Assembly (NCBI GenBank): GCA_002313325.1 | Contig: DCBE01000044.1 | Span: forward strand, 1 to 22,750 | Direction of reading: 5' to 3' | DNA length: 22,750 nucleotides | DNA from: Flavobacteriaceae bacterium UBA1115 | GTDB taxonomy: Bacteria; Bacteroidota; Bacteroidia; Flavobacteriales; Flavobacteriaceae | Part shown: positions 15,782-22,750 of the stretch, in pieces | Position numbering within the stretch: the stretch's first letter is position 1 | Layout of the letters: every line of letters starts with the position of its first letter | Notes under the pieces: generated by a model | What the model saw: the letters and a program-made list of their open reading frames with translations, nothing else | Told to the model about the DNA's origin: nothing | Databases searched by the model: none | Translations under genes and position numbers: made by a program

Positions 15782-17545
15782 TTAGTGTTGAAGTTCTTCC
15801 TCGCCTTCAGCTAAGGGGACGTTCTGCGGAACAAAGTCCTCGTCGTGTCCAGGCTTGGAGTAATCGTATGCCCAGCGGTGAACGTGTGGAATCTTACCCG
15901 GCCAGTTTCCGTGGATATGCTTTACAGGGGCTGTCCACTCTAGGGTGTTGGATTTCCAAGGGTTTTGAATCGTTTTATTACCATAAAAAATACTGCTGAT
16001 AAAGTTGTACAAAAACACCAACTGAGCCGCACCTGCGATCAAAGCAAAAATAGTAATGATGACGTTGATGTTTGCCAAATCATCGAAGTATGGAAATGCC
16101 GTGTTAGAGTAATATCTTCTGGGCAGTCCTGCCATACCAATGAAGTGCATGGGGAAAAAGACGCCATAAGCACAGACAGCCGTCACCCAAAAGTGAATAT
16201 AGCCCATGTTCTTATTCATCATACGCCCAAACATTTTTGGGAACCAGTGATAGACCCCAGCAAATAATCCATACAATGCCGAAATACCCATTACCAAGTG
16301 GAAATGCGCGACCACAAAATAGGTGTCGTGTACGTTAATATCTAGGGTGCTATCCCCCAAAATAATTCCCGTCAATCCGCCCGTAATAAAGGTGGATACC
16401 AACCCAATGGAAAACAACATCCCCGGATTCATCTGGAGGTTTCCTTTCCACAGAGTGGTAATATAATTAAAAGCTTTTACCGCAGAAGGTATCGCAATCA
16501 ATAAGGTTGTGAAGGTGAATACGGACCCAAGGAATGGGTTCATTCCTGAAATAAACATATGGTGTCCCCAAACGATGGTAGATAAAAATGCAATAGCCAA
16601 AATAGAGGCTACCATGGCACGGTAGCCAAAAATAGGCTTACGGGCGTTTGTTGCCAATACTTCTGAGGTAATTCCCAGTGCAGGAAGCAATACAATGTAT
16701 ACCTCGGGGTGACCTAAGAACCAGAACAAATGCTCATACAATACTGGTGATCCGCCTTGGTAGTGTAACACTTCTCCTTGAATGAAAATGTCAGACAAAA
16801 AGAACGAGGTGCCAAAGCTTCTGTCCATAATTAACAACAAGGCTGCTGATAACAATACTGGGAAAGAAACCACACCAATAATAGCGGTTACAAAAAAGGC
16901 CCAAATTGTTAGTGGAAGTCGTGTCATGGACATCCCTTTAGTGCGCAGGTTAATTACCGTTACTATATAGTTAAGCGATCCCAGCAATGACGATGCGATA
17001 AAGATGGCCATAGACACCAACCAAAGCGTCATTCCTAGTCCAGAACCAGGCTGTGCTTGAGGCAAGGCGCTAAGCGGTGGGTAAATGGTCCAACCGGCAG
17101 CAGCAGGTCCTGACTCTACAAAGAGAGAGGCAATCATGATTACTGATGACAAGAAGAACAACCAATATGAAATCATGTTTAGCAAACCTGAAGCCATATC
17201 ACGAGCACCAATTTGCAACGGAATAAGCAGGTTACTAAACGTACCACTCAATCCAGCGGTCAATACAAAGAACACCATCAGTGTACCGTGAATGGTAACC
17301 AATGCCAAATAAACATTAGGATCCATAACACCTTCAGGAGCCCATTTACCTAAAAATGTATCAAAAATCCAGAAAGATTTTTCTGGCCACGCCAACTGAA
17401 GGCGAAATAATAAAGACATCGCAATACCAATAATCCCCATAATCAGCCCAGTAATTAGGTACTGCTTGGCAATCATCTTATGGTCTTGACTAAAGATGTA
17501 TTTTGTTATAAATGTTTCTTTATGATGTGCATGATCTGCTCCCAT
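15782..17545 (-). CDS. ctaD: Cytochrome c oxidase subunit I
   Basis: This is the catalytic subunit of an aa3/caa3-type oxygen reductase, reducing O2 to water and pumping protons. It is 587 residues from the ATG at 17545. The frame stays open to a TTG at 17578, but that would overlap the cox2 end, while the ATG fits the family's His-rich start (MGADHAHHKETFITKYIF). With that numbering, the low-spin heme ligands are H86 and H416. CuB is held by H279, H328 and H329, and the high-spin heme by H414. E281 and Y283 in GHPEVY mark an A1-type enzyme with the cross-linked Tyr. K357 is the likely K-channel lysine. About 12 membrane helices are visible. It is last in the operon, 10 bases after cox2, and followed by a terminator. 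Subunit III genes lie in another operon. Confidence 0.97.
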   Translation of the reverse strand: MGADHAHHKETFITKYIFSQDHKMIAKQYLITGLIMGIIGIAMSLLFRLQLAWPEKSFWIFDTFLGKWAPEGVMDPNVYLALVTIHGTLMVFFVLTAGLSGTFSNLLIPLQIGARDMASGLLNMISYWLFFLSSVIMIASLFVESGPAAAGWTIYPPLSALPQAQPGSGLGMTLWLVSMAIFIASSLLGSLNYIVTVINLRTKGMSMTRLPLTIWAFFVTAIIGVVSFPVLLSAALLLIMDRSFGTSFFLSDIFIQGEVLHYQGGSPVLYEHLFWFLGHPEVYIVLLPALGITSEVLATNARKPIFGYRAMVASILAIAFLSTIVWGHHMFISGMNPFLGSVFTFTTLLIAIPSAVKAFNYITTLWKGNLQMNPGMLFSIGLVSTFITGGLTGIILGDSTLDINVHDTYFVVAHFHLVMGISALYGLFAGVYHWFPKMFGRMMNKNMGYIHFWVTAVCAYGVFFPMHFIGMAGLPRRYYSNTAFPYFDDLANINVIITIFALIAGAAQLVFLYNFISSIFYGNKTIQNPWKSNTLEWTAPVKHIHGNWPGKIPHVHRWAYDYSKPGHDEDFVPQNVPLAEGEEELQH

Positions 17546-17555
17546 AGCTATCTTT

Positions 17556-18629
17556 TTACTGTTGGATGGTTTGGGCAAAGGTAGTTTGCGCTGCCAGCCA
17601 ATTGTTAAAATCCTTTTCTTCTTCTACCACAATTTTCATTTGCATATTATAGTGCGATGCACCACAAATTTTATTGCAAAGTAACAAATAATCAAACTGA
17701 TATGCATCGAGTGCTTCTTCTCCGTTGGCCATTAACGCCTTGCTGTTGTCATATCTAATTTTGTTAATCTTGGCTACTTTAGCTGCCATATCTGGGGTTT
17801 GTCGCATTTCCTCGGTTGTCATGGAAGGAGTAAATGAAAATTCTGTAATCATTCCAGGCACACAATTCATCTGTGCTCTAAAGTGTGGCATATAGGCCGA
17901 GTGTAATACGTCTTGCGAACGCATTTTGAAAATAATCTGACGTCCTTTTGGTAAGTGCAATTCTTGTACAACCACGTCGTCTAGTCCGTTGGGGTCTGAT
18001 GAATCAATACCCACCAAATTGCGTCCATCATAGTCTTGTAGAAACCGGACATTGGCATCACCCAAAACACCATCTTGACCAGCATAGCGGGCTTTCCAGT
18101 TGAATTGTTGCGCATATAGTTCCACCACTAATGTTTCGTCATTTTCTTCAAAATTCATTATGGAAGTCCAGGTGAATAAACCATACATGATTAATACTGC
18201 TAAGGTAATCACAGGGATAACCGTCCATATAAATTCTAGCCTATCGTTATCGGCATAGAAGAAAGCTTTTTGTTCTTTTTTACCACGATACCTATAAGAA
18301 AAATAATGCAGTAATGCTTGAGTTAACATTTGCACAAAAAAGATTAGTGCAAAAGAAATCCACATGAGGCGGTCAATTTCTTGCCCATGTTCAGAAGCTG
18401 CTTCAGGAAGTAGTACATCCCCCCAAGCCCAAAAAGAATAAATAGTAAACAGATAAATAAACACCAAAAAGGCAAACATTAATTGGCCATTCCAGTTGTT
18501 GTCCTTATCGTTAGCAATTTGTGAGTCGTCTCTCTTTTGACGCAATTGCGACAATTCAAAAATTTTGGTGATTTGCCAGATAGCAATACCCACTAAAACC
18601 AAAATCGCAAAAAGAATAACTGTTGTCAT
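17556..18629 (-). CDS. ctaC: Cytochrome c oxidase subunit II
   Basis: This 357-residue subunit takes electrons from cytochrome c or from alternative complex III and passes them to subunit I through CuA. Hydrophobic helices are visible at about 3-20, 48-70, 88-110 and 133-157, more than the two of classical subunit II; this is usual in the flavobacterial form. The CuA ligands are H243 (LHSAYMPHF) and C318, C322, H326 and M329 in CNKICGASHYNM. The position that is Glu in many CuA sites is Lys320 here; Glu binds through its backbone, so the site should still form. An insert of about 40 residues (271-311) lies between the two halves of the site. There is no fused cytochrome c domain. The gene lies 15 bases after actF and 10 bases before cox1. 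Confidence 0.96.
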   Translation of the reverse strand: MTTVILFAILVLVGIAIWQITKIFELSQLRQKRDDSQIANDKDNNWNGQLMFAFLVFIYLFTIYSFWAWGDVLLPEAASEHGQEIDRLMWISFALIFFVQMLTQALLHYFSYRYRGKKEQKAFFYADNDRLEFIWTVIPVITLAVLIMYGLFTWTSIMNFEENDETLVVELYAQQFNWKARYAGQDGVLGDANVRFLQDYDGRNLVGIDSSDPNGLDDVVVQELHLPKGRQIIFKMRSQDVLHSAYMPHFRAQMNCVPGMITEFSFTPSMTTEEMRQTPDMAAKVAKINKIRYDNSKALMANGEEALDAYQFDYLLLCNKICGASHYNMQMKIVVEEEKDFNNWLAAQTTFAQTIQQ

Positions 18630-18644
18630 TTATTTGTTTCCTAA

Positions 18645-20024
18645 TTAATACACAAATCGTTCACTCTCTCCAACAAATGGATCACCGCTTGCTTCGAGTG
18701 GAGCCTTGCTTATGGCACGGAATACCACAAACATAAAGAGTCCAGCGAAGAAGAGGAATCCGCCCATTTCAGCCCAGCCAATAAACCATTGGTCGCCAAC
18801 AGTGGCAGGCATAATCATGTTGTAAATGTCAATATAATGACCCAACACAATCACGATTCCAGCCATTACAATAATCCAATTGGATCGTTTGTAATCGCTG
18901 CTCATCAATATGAGCAACGGGAATAAAAAGTTCATCGCAATCATACCAAAAAATGGCAGATTGTAGTCGTCTATACGCGTCAAGAAATAGGTTACTTCCT
19001 CAGGAATATTTGAATACCAAATCAACATAAATTGAGAGAACCACAAATAGGTCCAAAATATACTAAAGCCAAACATAAACTTGGCCAGGTCATGCAAGTG
19101 ACTATTGTTTACTTTAGGTAAATATCCTTTTGATTTAAGGTAAATGGCAATCAAGGCAATAACAGTAACCGCTGTTACGAGCATACTTGCTAAAACATAC
19201 CATCCAAATAATGTACTAAACCAGTGCGGATCCAAAGACATAATCCAGTCCCAAGACATCATAGACTCAGTGACAAAAAAGAATACCAAGAAGCCCGCAG
19301 AAATACGAAAGTTCAATTTATGATTGCGAATATCACCTACTAGCGCATTGTCTTGTGCCAATGATAATCTGCGCGATAAATAGCGGTAAAGGTTCCAACC
19401 AATTAGATAGATGGCTGCTCTTAGCAAAAAGAAAGGTACGTTGAGGTAACCTACTTTTCCTTGAATAATTTCATCATGTGCGACGGTTTCCACATCCATC
19501 CAGACAAAGAGGTGGTTGGCGTGTAATCCGGTAAGCACAAGGAATACATAAATGATAATTGAGCCGGGCACCAAATAAGCCGTAATTCCCTCCATAACGC
19601 GGTACAGTAATATAGGCCAACCTGCTTGTGCTGCTCGTTGGATGGCATAGAACGCTAGGGTTCCCAATGCTATCATAAAAAAGAAAAACGCAGCTACATA
19701 AAGTGCTGCCCAAGGCTTGTTTTGCAACTGGTGTAATAGGTGTTCATCGTGTGCACCGCCGTGGTCATCAGCATGGGTACTTTCTCCGGCTTGATCGCCC
19801 GCATAGTCAACGGCGTGGCTGTCATCAGCATGGTAATCGTTGTGGCCGGTAGCTGTGTGATCATCGCCGTGGTCGCCTCCGTGCCCTCCGTGCGCATCGG
19901 CAACCATAGCTTGTGCTTCAGCTACAGTGGAAGGTGCATTCAAGAAGCCAATCGTTAACCCAATAAGACCTAGTCCCATGAGCACATAGGTGATAATTTT
20001 CAGTCGTTGCGTGAATGTATACAT
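18645..20024 (-). CDS. actF: Alternative complex III membrane subunit ActF (NrfD-like, quinone-binding subunit 2)
   Basis: This is a 459-residue inner membrane protein with about ten helices and is one of the two NrfD-like subunits of alternative complex III, which oxidises quinol in place of the bc1 complex. I chose the ATG at 20024 (MYTFTQRLKIITYVLMG), the usual start for flavobacterial ActF. The frame also has a TTG two codons earlier at 20030, next to the actE stop. After the first helix (about 10-28) comes an unusual hydrophilic loop, residues 43-98, with 12 His and 12 Asp. Core helices begin again near 104. Conserved pieces include LTGLHANHLFVWMDVET and WSQFMLIWYSNIPEE-like text late in the protein (FSQFMLIWYSNIPEE). 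It sits between actE and cox2, as expected for an Act-oxidase operon. Confidence 0.93.
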   Translation of the reverse strand: MYTFTQRLKIITYVLMGLGLIGLTIGFLNAPSTVAEAQAMVADAHGGHGGDHGDDHTATGHNDYHADDSHAVDYAGDQAGESTHADDHGGAHDEHLLHQLQNKPWAALYVAAFFFFMIALGTLAFYAIQRAAQAGWPILLYRVMEGITAYLVPGSIIIYVFLVLTGLHANHLFVWMDVETVAHDEIIQGKVGYLNVPFFLLRAAIYLIGWNLYRYLSRRLSLAQDNALVGDIRNHKLNFRISAGFLVFFFVTESMMSWDWIMSLDPHWFSTLFGWYVLASMLVTAVTVIALIAIYLKSKGYLPKVNNSHLHDLAKFMFGFSIFWTYLWFSQFMLIWYSNIPEEVTYFLTRIDDYNLPFFGMIAMNFLFPLLILMSSDYKRSNWIIVMAGIVIVLGHYIDIYNMIMPATVGDQWFIGWAEMGGFLFFAGLFMFVVFRAISKAPLEASGDPFVGESERFVY

Positions 20025-20030
20025 GGCCAA

Positions 20031-20576
20031 TTATTTTTTCAATTCGTTACGTAAATACATTACATGTTGGGCAATCTGCCAGCGTTCAGTTGCATCTACC
20101 TGTCCTGCGTGTGAACCCATGGCGTTTTTTCCATACATCAACACGTGATAAATACTCCCATCTGTGATTTCTCTGTCGGCATAACTAGGGATACCTAAAA
20201 ACTTTTCACGTGTCATCAAAATACCTTGACCGTTTCCCTTATCCCCGTGACAGACAGCACAATAGACGCCGTACAATTCTTTTCCTTCCGCGCGATGTTC
20301 CGCCGTAATTGCTATTGGTGATTTCAGGTTTGCCTTTGCGGCTTCGTACCCATCATTAGTGTCGGGATAATCGTATGGTGCCCATCCGCGTGCAACAGAA
20401 CCCTCAGCGGGAAGTTGCGCCTCAATACCATTATTAAAGGCATTAGATTCGGCATAGGTTTTATAACCTACCGACTCATACATATTTGGAAAGTACTGGT
20501 AGTTGGGTTTGGAAGGATTAAAACAAGAAACCAGTAACAATGAACTTAAAACGGCAAGTATACTTACTTTTTTCAT
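20031..20576 (-). CDS. actE: Alternative complex III monoheme cytochrome c subunit ActE (lipoprotein)
   Basis: This 181-residue protein has a lipoprotein signal peptide with lipobox LVSC (Cys18), so it is likely anchored to the membrane facing the periplasm. A class I cytochrome c domain occupies about residues 92-181. Heme attachment is at C106 and C109 with axial H110 (CAVCH), and M153 in KNAMGSHA is the probable second axial ligand. In alternative complex III this subunit carries electrons toward the oxidase. Its ATG overlaps the actD stop by four bases (ATGA), and actF starts seven bases after its stop. Length and domain arrangement agree with ActE of other Bacteroidota. Confidence 0.94.
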   Translation of the reverse strand: MKKVSILAVLSSLLLVSCFNPSKPNYQYFPNMYESVGYKTYAESNAFNNGIEAQLPAEGSVARGWAPYDYPDTNDGYEAAKANLKSPIAITAEHRAEGKELYGVYCAVCHGDKGNGQGILMTREKFLGIPSYADREITDGSIYHVLMYGKNAMGSHAGQVDATERWQIAQHVMYLRNELKK

Positions 20577-21103
20577 GCGTCTTGATTTTCGTGAATACTA
20601 ACATCTATAGCCCCTGTATTTTTCAATAGGCTAATTAATTTTTTTTCATCACCTGACAGGGCTACTTGCATTAAGAATTTGTCGTCAGTAGTTTCGGACA
20701 TAGGATTTTCTGCTTTTTTGAACGGCCAAAGTCGGCTGCGTAAATAGAAGGTAATAACCATAAGGTGTGCGGCAAAAAATATCGTCATTTCAAATATTAC
20801 AGGAACAAAAGCAGGCAGGTTTTCCATAAACGAAAAACTGGGCTTACCTCCAATGTTCATCGGCCAATCGACTATCATTATATAATTAATCATGGTAATG
20901 GCAACTGCAAATCCCAGGACACCATACATAAAGGCAGTAATCGCAATGCGAGTGCTGGCCAGTCCCATGGCATGGTCAAGACCGTGCACAGGAAATGGCG
21001 TGAAAACCTCCTCAATACGATACTCCGCTTTTTTAATATCTTTCACTGCGTGTAAAAGCGTATCATCATCGTCATAAACGGCATTTACTATTTTACTACT
21101 CAT
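20573..21103 (-). CDS. actD: Alternative complex III membrane subunit ActD (DUF3341)
   Basis: This 176-residue protein belongs to the DUF3341 family, subunit ActD of alternative complex III. It has two membrane helices, at about residues 53-77 and 97-120, joined by a short loop. A soluble N-terminal part begins with an Asp-rich stretch (VYDDDDTLLHAVK) and contains FTPFPVHGLDHAMGL, the family's conserved block. The C-terminal tail is charged and soluble. ActD has no cofactor; it holds the membrane part of the complex together. The start overlaps the 3' end of actC by eight bases and the stop overlaps the actE start by four, so the three genes are translated as a coupled group. Confidence 0.93.
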   Translation of the reverse strand: MSSKIVNAVYDDDDTLLHAVKDIKKAEYRIEEVFTPFPVHGLDHAMGLASTRIAITAFMYGVLGFAVAITMINYIMIVDWPMNIGGKPSFSFMENLPAFVPVIFEMTIFFAAHLMVITFYLRSRLWPFKKAENPMSETTDDKFLMQVALSGDEKKLISLLKNTGAIDVSIHENQDA

Positions 21104-22481
21104 GGCTATGCGTATTTTTATATTTATCTCCTGATGTTTTCAAAATTGATTTCACCTCTGCTTGTGCAATTACAGGAAATGTTCTAGCGTATAATAAGAA
21201 CAGCACAAAGAAGAAACCAATAGTTCCAATAAAGATCCCTATATCGTAAACTGTTGGTTTGAACATGGTCCAGGAAGAGGGTAAGTAATCACGGTGTAAC
21301 GAGGTTACAATGATTACAAAACGCTCAAACCACATTCCGATGTTTACCACAATTGAAATGATAAAGGAAAACATAATACTAGTACGTAATTTTTTAAACC
21401 ACATCAACTGTGGAGAGAATACATTACATGTCATCATGGCCCAATATGCCCACCAGTAAGGACCAGTTGCACGGTTAAGGAATGCATACTGTTCGTACTC
21501 CACACCTGAATACCAAGCAATGAACAGCTCGGTTATGTAGGCAACCCCAACAATTGAACCCGTAATCATAATTACGATGTTCATCAATTCGATGTGTTGT
21601 CTTGTTATATAATTTTCTAAATGCGATACTTTACGCATGATAATCAACAAGGTGTTTACCATGGCAAACCCTGAGAAAATCGCACCCGCAACAAAGTACG
21701 GTGGGAAAATGGTGGTGTGCCAACCCGGAATAACAGAAGTGGCAAAGTCAAAGGATACAATAGTGTGTACCGATAATACCAAAGGCGTAGCCAGTCCGGC
21801 CAATACCAAAGATACCTCTTCAAAACGCTGCCAGTCTTTGGCGCGTCCACTCCATCCAAAACTCAACAACGCGTAAATTTTCTTTTGGAAAGGCTTGATA
21901 GCTCTGTCACGAATCATGGCAAAATCAGGAAGCAATCCTGTCCACCAAAACACAAGCGATACAGACAAATATGTTGAAATCGCGAACACGTCCCACAATA
22001 GTGGCGAGTTAAAGTTTACCCATAGGGAGCCATATTGATTTGGAATGGGCAATACCCAGTATGCCAACCATGGTCTTCCCATGTGTATAATCGGGAATAG
22101 TCCCGCTTGAATTACTGAGAAAATAGTCATGGCCTCTGCAGAACGGTTAATGGCCATACGCCATTTTTGACGGAACAATAAAAGCACTGCAGATATCAGG
22201 GTTCCAGCATGTCCGATACCTACCCACCACACAAAGTTGGTAATATCCCAAGCCCAACCAACGGCCTTGTTTAATCCCCATACGCCAATTCCAGTAGAAA
22301 TGGTATAGATAATACAATACAATCCCCAGAGGAAGGCAAAGAATGCAATAGCAAAAGCGATAAACCACTGCTTGTTGGGTGAATTTTCCACGGGTGCTGC
22401 AATGTCAACCGTTACGTCATGGTACGACTTATTTCCTGTTACTAGGGGCTTTCTAATAGGTGCTTCGTAGTGACTAGCCAT
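21096..22481 (-). CDS. actC: Alternative complex III membrane subunit ActC (NrfD-like, quinone-binding)
   Basis: This 461-residue protein is an NrfD/PsrC-family integral membrane subunit with about nine or ten helices. ActC forms the main quinol site of alternative complex III and passes electrons to the iron-sulfur protein ActB. Conserved residues near the proposed site include H91 in WWVGIGHAGTLIS and H133 in IIHMGRPWLAYW. The N-terminus (MASHYEAPIRKPLVTG) precedes the first helix at about 38-62. The gene starts 10 bases after the actB stop and runs into actD by eight bases. Length is normal, and position between actB and actD is the expected Act order. Confidence 0.95.
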   Translation of the reverse strand: MASHYEAPIRKPLVTGNKSYHDVTVDIAAPVENSPNKQWFIAFAIAFFAFLWGLYCIIYTISTGIGVWGLNKAVGWAWDITNFVWWVGIGHAGTLISAVLLLFRQKWRMAINRSAEAMTIFSVIQAGLFPIIHMGRPWLAYWVLPIPNQYGSLWVNFNSPLLWDVFAISTYLSVSLVFWWTGLLPDFAMIRDRAIKPFQKKIYALLSFGWSGRAKDWQRFEEVSLVLAGLATPLVLSVHTIVSFDFATSVIPGWHTTIFPPYFVAGAIFSGFAMVNTLLIIMRKVSHLENYITRQHIELMNIVIMITGSIVGVAYITELFIAWYSGVEYEQYAFLNRATGPYWWAYWAMMTCNVFSPQLMWFKKLRTSIMFSFIISIVVNIGMWFERFVIIVTSLHRDYLPSSWTMFKPTVYDIGIFIGTIGFFFVLFLLYARTFPVIAQAEVKSILKTSGDKYKNTHSHE

Positions 22482-22491
22482 AAATCATTGC

Positions 22492-22750
22492 TTAGGTGTT
22501 TCTAACTTTTGTTTGATAAATTACATTGGGCTCCGTACCAATGCTTTCTAGCAAATGATACATACGCTTATCGCTTTTTAACTTCGAAATTTCACTCTCT
22601 TTATCGTTAATATCTCCAAATACCATTGCGCCTGTTCCACATGCATTAGAGCAAGCACATTGCCAATCACTATCTTTGACTTCACGCCCCTCAAGTTTTG
22701 CGTCTAATATAGTTTTTTGTGTCATCTGAATACACATTGAACATTTTTCC
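22492..22750 (-). CDS. actB: Alternative complex III iron-sulfur/molybdopterin-like subunit ActB, C-terminal fragment
   Basis: Only about the last 85 codons are in the window; the frame is open through the edge, reading EKCSMCIQMTQKTILDAK. The two Cys of KCSMC and the later set in CACSNACGTGAMVFGD are ferredoxin-type ligands for [4Fe-4S] clusters in the iron-sulfur domain that ends ActB. In full-length ActB this domain follows a molybdopterin-oxidoreductase-like domain lacking the cofactor, and the clusters carry electrons from quinol. An internal ATG at 22737 falls inside the first Cys motif and is not a real start. The next gene, actC, begins 10 bases after the stop, matching the known Act gene order. 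Confidence 0.93.
   Translation of the reverse strand, partial: EKCSMCIQMTQKTILDAKLEGREVKDSDWQCACSNACGTGAMVFGDINDKESEISKLKSDKRMYHLLESIGTEPNVIYQTKVRNT

Noticed and set aside
17546..17578. Upstream TTG start for cytochrome oxidase subunit I
   Set aside because: It would add 11 residues that only mirror the cox2 end in another frame; the ATG at 17545 gives the family's usual His-rich start.
22492..22737. A complete 81-residue small iron-sulfur protein starting at 22737
   Set aside because: The frame continues upstream through another ligand Cys to the window edge and sits just before actC, so it is the tail of ActB.

Overview
The window comes from a chromosome of the phylum Bacteroidota, most likely class Flavobacteriia, family Flavobacteriaceae or a close relative. 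Four things point there. It carries SprA, the giant outer-membrane channel of the type IX secretion system. It carries the alternative complex III (Act) genes fused in order to a cytochrome oxidase operon. Its promoters resemble TAnnTTTG rather than the E. coli type. Its start sites mostly lack Shine-Dalgarno sequences. Every gene lies on the minus strand, so transcription runs from high to low coordinates.

Layout in the direction of transcription. (1) 22750 to 15782 is a respiratory operon: the 3' end of actB, then actC, actD, actE, actF, cox2 and cox1, closed by a hairpin and T-run terminator. It encodes quinol oxidation by alternative complex III feeding electrons to a caa3/aa3-type oxygen reductase. 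(2) 15712 to 3185 is a tightly packed set: ruvB, queG, maeB, ruvA, sprA, gcvH. Several stop and start codons overlap, which suggests one transcript or translational coupling. The functions are unrelated: Holliday-junction migration, queuosine synthesis, malate decarboxylation, type IX secretion and the glycine cleavage H protein. (3) 3109 to 1638 holds two tandem TonB-like genes. The upstream copy is intact and followed by a terminator. The downstream copy is a pseudogene with two frameshifts and two stop codons. (4) 1551 to 1 begins a second oxidase-related operon: the heme O synthase cyoE, a short cytochrome oxidase subunit III, and the first 12 codons of a probable second subunit III. A good Bacteroidota-type promoter precedes cyoE.

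Nearly all of the sequence is core chromosome. I found no insertion sequence, prophage, CRISPR array, tRNA, rRNA, toxin-antitoxin pair or defence cassette, and nothing I would call a previously undescribed system. The points most worth a second look are the decayed tonB duplicate, a His/Asp-rich loop in ActF, and the mixed ruvB-to-gcvH operon. Three start codons (cox1, actF, queG) also needed to be decided by hand.
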